Shown here piece by piece: positions 6,854-15,590 of a stretch of DNA of 64,000 bases. The notes beneath the pieces were generated by a model. The model made no database searches. It was given only the letters and a program-made list of their open reading frames with translations, and was not told the DNA's origin. Position numbers and translations under genes: made by a program. This DNA is from Catalimonadaceae bacterium JC749 (GTDB taxonomy: Bacteria; Bacteroidota; Bacteroidia; Cytophagales; Cyclobacteriaceae): the NCBI GenBank assembly GCA_021730635.1, contig JAJNNC010000016.1, positions 62,001 through 126,000 of the forward strand, written 5' to 3'. Positions within the stretch are counted from its first letter, which is position 1. Each line of letters begins with the position of its first letter.

Positions 6854-9025
6854 ATGAGAACCACTGCTAATTTTTACACAGGCCTATTCCTACTCCTCTT
6901 GCTATCCAAGAGTATACTCATCAGCCCACTTTATGCAGAAGATGGTTACCGGTTGTGGCTCCGGTATGATCCACTGTCTTCTGAGCAGATTACCAAGTAT
7001 CAACCCTTCATCACCCAAGGGGTCGTCCCTGGCCGTTCTGCCACCATGACCATTGTCAGGAATGAACTGGCGCAAGGCTTGTCAGGATTGCTAGGCAAAG
7101 AGGTTCCGATGAGTGAACAGGTGACACGGGATGGGGCTATCATTGCCGGAACCCCTGACAGTGCACCCCTTCTCCAACAGCTCTCGCTGGAAGATACTTT
7201 GCGGCAGTTGGGCGAAGAAGGCTACTGGCTTTTCTCCACCAGGATCAACAACAAAGCCTGTACGGTGATTACGGCCAATACTGAGGTGGGTGTGCTTTAC
7301 GGTGTTTTTCATTTTTTACGCCTGATGCAGACCGGGCAAACACTTGCTGCGCTTTCTCTTTCCAGCAGGCCGAAGGTACAGTTAAGGATTCTCAACCACT
7401 GGGATAATCTGGATGGTTCCGTAGAACGAGGTTATGCAGGTGCTTCTCTCTGGCAATGGCACGAGCTGCCTACCTATAAAGATCCCCGCTATGCCGACTA
7501 TGCACGGGCCAATGCTTCTATCGGCATCAATGGGACCGTGCTCACCAATGTGAATGCCAATGCCCTGGTGCTGACGGAAGAATACCTGAGAAAAGTGGCG
7601 GCCTTAGCCGATATTTTTCGCCCCTATGGCATCAAAGTCTATCTGACAGCACGCTTCAGTGCCCCTATAGAAACTGGGGGGCTGGCTACAGCCGACCCTT
7701 TAGATACCGCCGTAATAGCGTGGTGGAAAACCAAAGCTGATGAGATTTACCGGCATATACCGGACTTCGGCGGATTTCTGGTCAAAGCCAATTCTGAAGG
7801 GCAGCCGGGGCCGCAGAATTATAACCGGAGCCATGCCGATGGTGCCAACATGCTGGCTGATGCGGTAGCCTCCCATGGGGGTGTGGTGATGTGGCGGGCT
7901 TTTGTCTATGACAACAACGTTCCCGATGACCGTGCCAAGCAGGCTTATAATGAGTTTGTGCCACTGGATGGGCAGTTCAGGGATAATGTGCTGGTGCAGG
8001 TCAAAAATGGGCCTATTGACTTTCAGCCCAGAGAACCTTTTCATCCCTTGTTTGGTGCGATGCCTGAAACCCCTTTGATGCTGGAGCTTCAGGTGACCCA
8101 GGAATATTTCGGGCAGGGTTTGCATCTGACCTATCTGGCCCCTTATTATAAAGAATGTCTGCAGAGTGATACCTATGCCAAAGGGAAAGGGTCCTATGTG
8201 GCCCAAGTGATCGACGGAACACTGCATGATTATCCCATCACCGGCATGGCAGGGGTTTCCAATATAGGAGCGAACCGGAACTGGACCGGCCATCCCTTCG
8301 GGCAGGCCAACTGGTTTACGTTTGGCCGGCTGGCCTGGAACCCTGCCTTATCTGCCGAAGCCATTGCCCAAGAGTGGATTCAAATGACCTTTTCCGAGGA
8401 AGAACAGGTTGTGCAGTTGATCACTGATCTGATGATGATGTCGTATGAGGCAGCGGTCAATTATCGTACGCCGCTGGGCTTACACCACCTGATGGCCTGG
8501 CATCATCATTATGGACCGGGGCCATGGATTGACGAGGGGCGGGCCGACTGGACACCTGTGTATTATCACCGGGCCGATTCGGGGGGTATCGGTTTTGACC
8601 GCACTACCCGGGGAAGCGACGCCGTGAGCCAGTACTTTCCGGAGGTCAGACAAAAATTCAATGACATCACTACAGTGCCTGAAAATTTGTTGCTTTGGTT
8701 TCATCATGTAGACTGGGATCATCGGATGCAGTCTGGCCGGACGTTGTGGGAGGCCTTGTGTTACAAATATTATGAGGGGGTGGATACCGTACGTCAGATG
8801 AAAGAAATCTGGCATTCTCTAGAAGGGAACATAGACAGCCAAAGGTATGAGCACGTGAAAGCTTTGCTGGAGATTCAGCTACAGCATGCGATAGAATGGC
8901 GGAATGCCTGTGTACTGTATTTTCAGACCTACTCGCAAAGACCCATTCCTTCCGGGCTGGAAAAGCCTGACAAAACACTGGACTATTATAAAAGCATAGA
9001 ACGAAAATATCTGCCGGGAAGCTAA
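6854..9025 (+). CDS. aguA: alpha-glucuronidase, glycoside hydrolase family 67
   Basis: A 723-residue secreted enzyme that removes (4-O-methyl)-glucuronic acid side groups from oligosaccharides. The signal peptide spans about residues 1-28 (...LISPLYAED). The GH67 N-terminal domain covers about 30-175, the TIM barrel begins at 'LRILNHWDNLDGSVERGYAG' (177-196), and a helical C-domain follows. The acid candidate Glu315 lies in 'KANSEGQPGP', with Asp389 in 'GPIDFQPREP' and Glu417 in 'ELQVTQEYFG'; their spacing (74 and 28) agrees with the catalytic Glu/Asp/Glu set known for GH67. Length is normal. It ends the MFS-aldolase-rfaE2 gene run and converges on the PAS kinase. Confidence 0.95.
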   Translation: MRTTANFYTGLFLLLLLSKSILISPLYAEDGYRLWLRYDPLSSEQITKYQPFITQGVVPGRSATMTIVRNELAQGLSGLLGKEVPMSEQVTRDGAIIAGTPDSAPLLQQLSLEDTLRQLGEEGYWLFSTRINNKACTVITANTEVGVLYGVFHFLRLMQTGQTLAALSLSSRPKVQLRILNHWDNLDGSVERGYAGASLWQWHELPTYKDPRYADYARANASIGINGTVLTNVNANALVLTEEYLRKVAALADIFRPYGIKVYLTARFSAPIETGGLATADPLDTAVIAWWKTKADEIYRHIPDFGGFLVKANSEGQPGPQNYNRSHADGANMLADAVASHGGVVMWRAFVYDNNVPDDRAKQAYNEFVPLDGQFRDNVLVQVKNGPIDFQPREPFHPLFGAMPETPLMLELQVTQEYFGQGLHLTYLAPYYKECLQSDTYAKGKGSYVAQVIDGTLHDYPITGMAGVSNIGANRNWTGHPFGQANWFTFGRLAWNPALSAEAIAQEWIQMTFSEEEQVVQLITDLMMMSYEAAVNYRTPLGLHHLMAWHHHYGPGPWIDEGRADWTPVYYHRADSGGIGFDRTTRGSDAVSQYFPEVRQKFNDITTVPENLLLWFHHVDWDHRMQSGRTLWEALCYKYYEGVDTVRQMKEIWHSLEGNIDSQRYEHVKALLEIQLQHAIEWRNACVLYFQTYSQRPIPSGLEKPDKTLDYYKSIERKYLPGS

Positions 9026-9116
9026 AGGTAAACTTCTTGCTAATCAACAATCGGGTAGCCGGGAGGCTGGAGGTATTGCATGCACAGCATAACCTTAATA
9101 ACTATATGAGTGGTCT

Positions 9117-11654
9117 TTACTTGGTTTTAGGGATATAAATATTAAACTGGCTGCCTTCATCGGCCCTGCTTTCTACCGTGACTCTGCCGCCCACATTTTC
9201 TACAATTCTTTTGACAATATACAGCCCGATACCGGTGCCTTCCACATGGGTATGCAATCTGCGAAACATGGTAAACAATTTACTTTGCTGCTCAGGACGA
9301 ATACCCAGTCCATTATCCCTGACGGAAAACACGAAGATACCGTCTTCTTCATGGGTTTCGATATGGATAGCCAGAGGCCTTTTGGGAGAGCGGTACTTGA
9401 TAGCATTAGAAAGCAGGTTATACACAATGCTTCTGAAACCTCCTCGTCCCAGCACCAGCTTTTCCACATGATATTGCGCCGTGATGGTGGGTTGTGATTC
9501 CTGAATCAGGTTGGCAATATCGTGTTTTACCTCTGCCACCACTTCCGAAACGACAACCACCTCCGCTTTATCTTCCAGCCCTTTGGCTACTTTGGTAACA
9601 TCACTCAGATAGCTGATCGTTTCTTTTAATTTTCTGATGGAAGCTTCCATCATGCCAAATACTTTACGCTCCTTCTCATTCAGCTTTTCTTTCAGGGTTC
9701 CTTCCAAAATGCCCATCAACCCCTCCAGGTTGACGATAGGGGACTTTAAATCATGAGAGGCCGTATAAATGAAGTTATCCAGGTCGTTGTTGATCCTGAC
9801 CAACTCCTCATTTTTAGCGTGCAAGGTATAATTCAGTTCCTGAAGCTTTTCCCGGGATTTCACCTGCTCCGACACTTCATAACCAAAGGTAATGAGTCCG
9901 TCGGTAATACCTTCCGCATTTTTGATTGGCTCATAAATCAGGTTAAAATATCGGTTATACGGTCTGCCAGATTTGCTCCAGTCGCTTTTGATAGGGATTT
10001 CCTGTCCGATAAACCTTTGTCCCGTATCCAGCACATCATAAAGAATATTGATGAAAGTAGAGAAAGAATGAGGCATCACTTCAGTCAGCTTTTTACCTTC
10101 TACCGGCGGTTCGATGCCCAACACTTCCAGATATTTAGGGTTGGCCAGTTCGTACACAAAGTTACGCCCACGGGTGATAGAAACCAGAGAGGGAACCTGC
10201 ATAAACAAATGGTACAATCTGTTTTTCTGCATTTCTGCCTCGGCATAGGCAGCCTTTTCCCGGGCTAAGAGGTCTTCTTTTTCTTTGTTCAGTGCTAAAG
10301 TATGATCGAGCATTTGCTTAAGTTCTTCTTCTGAAGCAGCCAGTTCCCGGGTTCTCTCTTCTATGCGTTGTTCCAGTTCCCGGTTGGTTTGTAAGAGTTG
10401 CTCTTCAGCACTTCGCAACTCTTCCAGCGCGGCTGCCAGTTCATGGTTGGTCTCCTGAATCTGCTGCTCCGCCTCTTTCCGGTCTTGTATGTCAAAGCAA
10501 GTACCCAGGAAACCGGTAAAATTGCCCTGCAGGTCGTAGATAGGTTTTCCAATGTCTACGAGCCAGCGGTAAGACCCATCCTGGTGGCGCAGGCGGTATT
10601 CCATGCTGAAAGGCTCACGAGCCTGAAAGTGAGACCGGTAGGTGTTCAGAAAGCGGGGTAAGTCATCAGGATGGACTCCTTCTGTCCACCCATCACCCAG
10701 TTCCTGCTCCAGCGCTCTACCTGTAAATTGCAACCACGACTGGTTGAAGTAATCGCACTGAGCATCGGTACCCGAACGCCAGATCAGTGCCGGAAAATCA
10801 TCCAGGATTTGTAGATAATAGTTGAGTGAAGCCTGCAACTGCGCTTCCTGCTGCTTTCGTCTTGTGATATCCCGTGAAAAGGAAATGCTGCCCAGAATAG
10901 CACCTTCTTTGTTCTTTAGAGGAACAACATTCATCTCATAATAACCAGTTCTTTCCTGAAGAGGCATGTTTTCTAACAGGACAGTTTCGCCGGTCTGCGC
11001 CTTTTGTATGGCTTTATAATCTTCACTCTGAGGATCTCTTTTGAAAAAATCAAAAATATATTTCCCTAGAATATCTTCCTTCTTGATCCCCGTTCGTTGG
11101 GTCAGCGCTTTGTTCCAGACCAGGACATGAAAATTTGTATCTACAGCAGAAATCCCCTCTACGGTAGTATCCAGCACGGTCTCTATAAATTCTTTTTCAT
11201 TCTGAAGTTCCTCTTGCTGCATATGAATATAGGCTTCATACACCTTTTCACGGTAAAAGTCATAGTAAGAGTTTAGTTCTATGATGATAGTGGAGAACTT
11301 TTCTAAATCTTTGGTATAAGTAGGTAATACTTTGATAAAACTATATTTTCTGATCCCGATGACCTGTATCAAATCATGCAAGCCAGGCTGATCCCGTTTC
11401 ACACCGGGGAATTTATTGTCTTTCCAGGTCTTTATGGCTTGTAAAGCATGCTCATGGGCGGTTCCATGGGTGAAGCTCTCCAACAGTTCGGCAAAGTTTT
11501 GTTTCAGATGGGCGATAATCTGTTGATCTGAAAGGTGAGCGAATAAGTCTAGCAAGGACAGTTTTGTTTCTCGGGCTCTGGCCAGATAGATAGCAGCAAT
11601 CTGATCTAACTGGTGTTTTAACACATAATCTGCAAAAGGAGGTAGTTCTTGCAT
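9117..11654 (-). CDS. multi-PAS sensor histidine kinase with RsbRD-like N-terminal domain
   Basis: An 845-residue cytoplasmic kinase without obvious membrane helices. Residues about 10-160 are helical and look like the globin-fold RsbRD/RsbR N-terminal domain. A PAS domain starts near 'IETVLDTTVEGISAVDTNF', a second near 'ILDDFPALIWRSGTDAQCDY', then comes a coiled coil rich in Glu/Gln/Leu, and a third PAS ('LFMQVPSLVSITRGRNF'). The HisKA H-box is 'FIYTASHDLKSPIVNLEGLM'; the ATPase has 'NLLSNAIKY', 'DNGLGI' and 'GTGIGLYIVKRIVE'. It would phosphorylate a response regulator, but none is adjacent. It faces away from sigZ across 345 nt. What it senses is unknown. Confidence 0.9.
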   Translation of the reverse strand: MQELPPFADYVLKHQLDQIAAIYLARARETKLSLLDLFAHLSDQQIIAHLKQNFAELLESFTHGTAHEHALQAIKTWKDNKFPGVKRDQPGLHDLIQVIGIRKYSFIKVLPTYTKDLEKFSTIIIELNSYYDFYREKVYEAYIHMQQEELQNEKEFIETVLDTTVEGISAVDTNFHVLVWNKALTQRTGIKKEDILGKYIFDFFKRDPQSEDYKAIQKAQTGETVLLENMPLQERTGYYEMNVVPLKNKEGAILGSISFSRDITRRKQQEAQLQASLNYYLQILDDFPALIWRSGTDAQCDYFNQSWLQFTGRALEQELGDGWTEGVHPDDLPRFLNTYRSHFQAREPFSMEYRLRHQDGSYRWLVDIGKPIYDLQGNFTGFLGTCFDIQDRKEAEQQIQETNHELAAALEELRSAEEQLLQTNRELEQRIEERTRELAASEEELKQMLDHTLALNKEKEDLLAREKAAYAEAEMQKNRLYHLFMQVPSLVSITRGRNFVYELANPKYLEVLGIEPPVEGKKLTEVMPHSFSTFINILYDVLDTGQRFIGQEIPIKSDWSKSGRPYNRYFNLIYEPIKNAEGITDGLITFGYEVSEQVKSREKLQELNYTLHAKNEELVRINNDLDNFIYTASHDLKSPIVNLEGLMGILEGTLKEKLNEKERKVFGMMEASIRKLKETISYLSDVTKVAKGLEDKAEVVVVSEVVAEVKHDIANLIQESQPTITAQYHVEKLVLGRGGFRSIVYNLLSNAIKYRSPKRPLAIHIETHEEDGIFVFSVRDNGLGIRPEQQSKLFTMFRRLHTHVEGTGIGLYIVKRIVENVGGRVTVESRADEGSQFNIYIPKTK

Positions 11655-11999
11655 GGAAGATAAAAATTATATGGCAAATTCCTTCTGCGCACCGGCTTAT
11701 TAAAAAAATCCAGCAACAAGCCACAGAAACATCCTGACGAATTATATTTATATCTAGTAAATACCCTTCAATGTTTCATTTTAGCTATATTTTCATCAGA
11801 AGGCGCTTTCAAATAAAAAATGAAAGTTTTTTGCGTCTTTTCGCCTCTTGTGAAGTCATCCAATGAACAATAAACCATGAAGAGAAATGATGGCCTTCAG
11901 GTGGTTATCTGAAGAAAAGATTCCGGGAGGCAGAAAGAAACCCATAGAAACGGAAGGTCGTCTTTATCTTTAAGTCACTTTTACTAAATCTAAAAACAT
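11655..11999. promoter_or_regulatory. 345-nt divergent intergenic region between kinase and sigma factor
   Basis: The region lies between the start of the minus-strand kinase and the start of sigZ, so it should carry both promoters. I see AT-rich stretches around 11740-11830 but no convincing operator, RNA gene or further coding frame. Confidence 0.45.
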
Positions 12000-12605
12000 A
12001 TGGCCTGTACACTGGTAGCCCCTGTTTTTCAGCAATATGAGAAAGAATTATTGCGCTTTGTCAGAAAACATTTAAATGATGCCGGAGAAAGTGAAGAAAT
12101 TGTAAACCGGGTCATGATGAAAATGTATCAACATTGCGAAAAGTTACCGGCTGTTCGGAATACCCGGGCCTGGCTTTATCAGATAACCCGTCATGCCCTT
12201 TACGATTACTTCAAAGAAAACAGTCGCAGGCAGTCCCTGCCAGAAGAGGTAAAGTCAGTTTCATCTGCTGACGATAATCTCTTCAACCTGTTGGAACCAC
12301 TGCTGCCCCCCATGATACAGATGCTGCCCCCTGCCTATGCCCAGCCCCTACAGATGAGTGACCTGGAAGGTATTCCTCAAAAGGAAATTGCCAAACGCTT
12401 AGGCCTCTCACTCTCCGGAGTAAAGTCCAGGGTACAAAGGGCGCGAGCCAAACTGAGAGCCTTATTTTTTGAGTGTTGTTACCTGGAGTTAGACCGGAGG
12501 GGTGTACCTGTTCAGTTTGCAGTGAAACCGCACTGTACTCCTTTGCTGGCTTATCAGGCTCAAAGTGAAATGACGACCTCTTCCAACCACAGCGGTAGCT
12601 GCTGA
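12000..12605 (+). CDS. sigZ: RNA polymerase sigma factor, SigZ-like ECF subfamily
   Basis: A 201-residue sigma-70 family protein. Region 2 is 'FQQYEKELLRFVRKHLND' to 'NTRAWLYQITRHALYDYF'; region 4 is 'EGIPQKEIAKRLGLSLSGVKSRVQRARAKL'. The tail 'FFECCYLELDRRG' is typical of the SigZ branch. Such factors direct polymerase to a small set of promoters. No anti-sigma (FecR-like) gene is adjacent and neither SusC in the window has an obvious STN domain, so it is not a standard SusC-linked ECF pair. A terminator-like hairpin follows. It precedes the SDR/uxuA operon but I see no shared promoter motif. Confidence 0.85.
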   Translation: MACTLVAPVFQQYEKELLRFVRKHLNDAGESEEIVNRVMMKMYQHCEKLPAVRNTRAWLYQITRHALYDYFKENSRRQSLPEEVKSVSSADDNLFNLLEPLLPPMIQMLPPAYAQPLQMSDLEGIPQKEIAKRLGLSLSGVKSRVQRARAKLRALFFECCYLELDRRGVPVQFAVKPHCTPLLAYQAQSEMTTSSNHSGSC

Positions 12606-12657
12606 AAAGCCAGTGTCACATAAAAAGGTAACCTGAAAATGAGGAATGCGGTGTCTG

Positions 12658-12681
12658 AGCCGACTGAGTATTTGGCTTTTT
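12658..12681 (+). terminator. probable intrinsic terminator after sigZ
   Basis: AGCCGA and TTGGCT form a 6-bp stem (one G-U pair) with an 8-nt loop, followed by a T-run. It lies about 55 nt after the sigZ stop. Confidence 0.5.
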
Positions 12682-12783
12682 GTATGCTTTTTTGTGCCGG
12701 GACATTACATTAATAAATATTAGTTATTAGATTTGAACGCTGATCGGCAAAGGCCAGGTCCTGTTTTTTTAACCAAACTGTTC

Positions 12784-13602
12784 ATGCAAAACAAAACATT
12801 TGATGTAAGCGGCAGAGTGATCATCATTACCGGCGGGGGCGGCGCTTTGGGAGGGGCTATGGCCAAATACCTGGCTTCCTGTGGGGCTAAAATAGTCGTG
12901 TTGAGCCTGCACGAAGAGTCTGCCCGTAAAAGCACAGAAGAACTGATACAAATGGGAGGAGAAGCCATGGGGTTAGCCGTGGATGTTTTGTCGCAGGAAA
13001 AACTCGAAGAAGCCCGGGAGAAAATTCTGAAGCAATGGGGAACCATAGATGTGTTGATCAATGCGGCTGGTGGCAATATGCCAGGGGCTACCATCAATCC
13101 TGATCAGACGGTTTTCGATATTTCCGTGGAAGATCTTCGAAAAGTGCTGGATTTGAATCTGATGGGTTCTGTCTTGCCTACGCTGGTCTTTGGAAAAGCC
13201 ATGGCCGACAGGAAAAAAGGAAGTATTATCAATATTTCTTCTATGGCATCTACACACGCGATCACCCGGGTGATGGGTTATTCCATGGCCAAAGCCGGTA
13301 TTGATATGTTTACCAAATGGATGGCTATGGAAATGGCTATGAAATTTGGCGACGGCATCCGTGTCAACGCTATTGCCCCAGGATTTTTTATCGGAAAACA
13401 AAACCAAAGATTACTGACCCGCGAAGATGGTTCACTTACCGACCGGGGAGAAACCATCATCCGGAATACTCCTATGAAACGTTTCGGAAAAGCCGAAGAA
13501 CTCAACGGCATTGTGTTATACTTGTGTAGCGACGCCTCTCAGTTTGTCACGGGCACCATCATCCCCATCGATGGAGGTTTTAGTTCTTTCAGTGGGGTTT
13601 AA
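12784..13602 (+). CDS. SDR oxidoreductase, probable D-mannonate oxidoreductase (fructuronate reductase)
   Basis: A 272-residue classical short-chain dehydrogenase. The Rossmann loop is TGGGGALGG (16-24), NAAGG is at 93-97, catalytic Ser in 'INISSMAS' (149-156), YSMAK at 166-170, and 'RVNAIAPGFFIG' at 193-204. The upstream TTG at 12733 would add a non-conserved leader, so the ATG before 'QNKTFDVSG' is preferred. Because uxuA begins 11 nt downstream, the enzyme most likely reduces D-fructuronate to D-mannonate with NAD(P)H, the step before mannonate dehydratase. This is inferred from pairing, which is common in Bacteroidota; gluconate 5-dehydrogenase-like activity is an alternative. Confidence 0.85.
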   Translation: MQNKTFDVSGRVIIITGGGGALGGAMAKYLASCGAKIVVLSLHEESARKSTEELIQMGGEAMGLAVDVLSQEKLEEAREKILKQWGTIDVLINAAGGNMPGATINPDQTVFDISVEDLRKVLDLNLMGSVLPTLVFGKAMADRKKGSIINISSMASTHAITRVMGYSMAKAGIDMFTKWMAMEMAMKFGDGIRVNAIAPGFFIGKQNQRLLTREDGSLTDRGETIIRNTPMKRFGKAEELNGIVLYLCSDASQFVTGTIIPIDGGFSSFSGV

Positions 13603-13613
13603 TACAACGAATC

Positions 13614-14813
13614 ATGCATCAACATTTTCATTTACTACATACCTGGCGCTGGTTTGGGCCGGATGATCCTATTAGCCTGACAGAAATCAGACAAATAGGC
13701 GTTATTGATCTGGTGTCGGCCTTGCATCATATTCCGTGCGGAGAAGTATGGACGGTGGAAGAAATTGCCCGTCGCAAAAATACTATTGAGAAAGTCAATC
13801 TCCGATGGACGGTTGTGGAGAGCGTCAACATTCATGAAAGTATCAAAACCGCTTCACCGGAAAGGGAGGTCTATATTGAAAAGTATCAGCAAACGCTGCG
13901 GAATCTGGCCCGGTGCCATATCCATACGGTTTGTTATAATTTTATGCCGGTGCTGGACTGGACCCGTACCCATCTGTCGTACCTGATGCCGGACGGTTCC
14001 TATGCCTTGCGGTACGACCCGGTGGCCCTGGCTGCCTTTGAGTTGTATATGCTGAAAAGGGAAGCCGCCGAAACCATCTATACGAAAGAAGAGAAGGAAA
14101 GGGCCCATGGTTATCTCCAGAGTTTGAGTGCCACAGAAAAAAACAGGCTACAACAAACGATCCTGGCCGGGCTGCCCGGTACCGATGAGGTGTTTTCTCC
14201 CGAAGAATTCAGGAAATATCTGGAAATCTATCAGGATATAGATGCTGCAGCCTTAAGAGAAAACCTGATTTATTTTTTGCAGCAGGTGATTCCGGTGGCA
14301 GAAGAAGTAGGCATCCGTATGTGTATCCACCCTGATGATCCGCCCTTCTCCGTACTGGGGCTTCCCAGGGTAGTCAGTACAGAGCAGGATCTTGACTACA
14401 TCCTCAAGGCAGTGCCTTCCATGCACAATGGCTTGACTTTTTGTACAGGTTCTCTGGGCGCCCATGCTGATAATGATTTGCCAGGAATCATCCGGCGGTT
14501 GGGAGACCGAATCCATTTTCTGCACCTCAGAAATGTACAGCGGGAAAAAGACGGTAGTTTTTATGAGGCCGATCATTTGGAAGGGAGTGTAGATATGTAT
14601 GGCGTGATGAAAGCAGCGCTTGAAGAACAGTATAAAAGAGTACAGCAGCAGCGCCCAGATGTGGCCATACCGATGCGGCCAGATCACGGACATCAGATGA
14701 CCTTTGATGCTGACCGCAACTATTATCCGGGTTATTCAGCGATTGGCAGGCTAAAAGGGCTGGCAGAATTACGGGGACTGGAAATGGGAATCAGAAAATC
14801 GCTCTTCGAGTAA
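13614..14813 (+). CDS. uxuA: mannonate dehydratase
   Basis: A 399-residue TIM-barrel metalloenzyme that converts D-mannonate to 2-keto-3-deoxy-D-gluconate, the central step of hexuronate catabolism. It starts with 'WRWFGPDDPISLTEIRQIG' and contains 'ALHHIPCGEVW' (36-46), HPDDPP (239-244, metal site), 'LTFCTGSLGA' (274-283), 'HFLHLRN' (301-307) and 'RPDHGH' (355-360), all hallmarks of UxuA. Length agrees with the family. It is translationally close to the SDR (11 nt), forming a two-gene fructuronate-to-KDG operon. KDG would then go to a kinase elsewhere or to the DHDPS-family aldolase at 5.4 kb (inference). Confidence 0.95.
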   Translation: MHQHFHLLHTWRWFGPDDPISLTEIRQIGVIDLVSALHHIPCGEVWTVEEIARRKNTIEKVNLRWTVVESVNIHESIKTASPEREVYIEKYQQTLRNLARCHIHTVCYNFMPVLDWTRTHLSYLMPDGSYALRYDPVALAAFELYMLKREAAETIYTKEEKERAHGYLQSLSATEKNRLQQTILAGLPGTDEVFSPEEFRKYLEIYQDIDAAALRENLIYFLQQVIPVAEEVGIRMCIHPDDPPFSVLGLPRVVSTEQDLDYILKAVPSMHNGLTFCTGSLGAHADNDLPGIIRRLGDRIHFLHLRNVQREKDGSFYEADHLEGSVDMYGVMKAALEEQYKRVQQQRPDVAIPMRPDHGHQMTFDADRNYYPGYSAIGRLKGLAELRGLEMGIRKSLFE

Positions 14814-15590
14814 GAAGGCGGCATGTAGGCAACTGTCTCTGACTTATTGCTGAGAGCCTCCGGTAAATCCAAGGAACCTATACCTGAAACAGGTGGGTAA
14901 TTCTATCCCACTTTAACAAGCATTTTGCGTCCTGAAAAGCGGTAAATCTGAAATGGCAGTTTGTGATTGGGTTGATTGGTGATTTGATAAATTATTTGTA
15001 TAATCGGCAATCATTCAAAACTGTCAAATCCAATGGGGCAAAAAGCACAATGGATTACTATAATTAAAAATGAAGACAGATTATCCTTTCCGGCCTCATA
15101 CGACCCGTATGCAAATACAGTATTGCCTGTCGTTTTACGTTCTTTTCTGAAGCGGCTATCAGCCGAAAAGCCTAAAAAAACTCCCACTGGGTTTACAAAA
15201 AGAGGCAGACCAAAAAATCGCTTGTCGCCATATTTTTTTTCAAGCCATTTCGTCTGGGTAACCACCCAACAATCAGTGGCTACTTTTGTGCAACAGGCAG
15301 TGCTATTCAATCCCAAAAAAGCAATAATTCCGGAATACAGAAAGGCAGTATCGGAGGAAGATCTTATAGCGCAGCAGGTTTGTCAGCAGCCTGTAGCGAA
15401 TGCATTGACCATCACAGCAATAGCAGAAAATCTATATCCATAAATTACAAACGCATGAAAGAACCTGACACCAGTTAATGAACGCATGCTCCCAGAGCAG
15501 CCTACTTGCCGCCCAATTTGACTACACATGCTTCGGCGAATGCCTGGCCCTGTAGTACAGATTTAAATAAACAACCTAAAATCAATAATT
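14814..15590. other. 777-nt region between uxuA and susC, mostly unassigned
   Basis: Nothing recognisable fills this gap. A weak hairpin GTGGG/CCCAC followed by TTT lies at 14893-14914 and may end the SDR-uxuA transcript. Open frames exist on both strands around 15011-15443, but neither translation resembles a known family. The last 150 nt must include the promoter and leader of the first susC. Confidence 0.5.
15033..15443 (+). CDS. hypothetical protein (doubtful)
   Basis: A possible 136-residue basic protein starting 'MGQKAQWITIIKNEDRLSFP' with a Lys/Arg/Pro-rich middle ('KRLSAEKPKKTPTGFTKRGR') and a more acidic C-terminus. No signal peptide, membrane helix or known motif is seen. A frame on the opposite strand (15316-15011) is also open, and I cannot decide which, if either, is real. 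It stands alone between the uxuA operon and susC. It could be a remnant of a transferred gene. Confidence 0.2.
   Translation: MGQKAQWITIIKNEDRLSFPASYDPYANTVLPVVLRSFLKRLSAEKPKKTPTGFTKRGRPKNRLSPYFFSSHFVWVTTQQSVATFVQQAVLFNPKKAIIPEYRKAVSEEDLIAQQVCQQPVANALTITAIAENLYP

Noticed and set aside
7700-8293. A 197-codon open frame on the minus strand within the GH67 gene
   Set aside because: It is antisense to conserved GH67 motifs and has the His/Gly/Ile-rich composition of a shadow frame.
12733-12783. Longer N-terminus of the SDR from a TTG start
   Set aside because: The added 17 residues are not part of the SDR fold, and an ATG directly precedes the conserved start of the domain.
14850-14915. Thiamine (TPP) riboswitch-like words (CTGAGAG, GAACC...CTGA)
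   Set aside because: The order and spacing of the conserved elements do not fit; no P1 helix closes the region and the following susC is not a thiamine gene.
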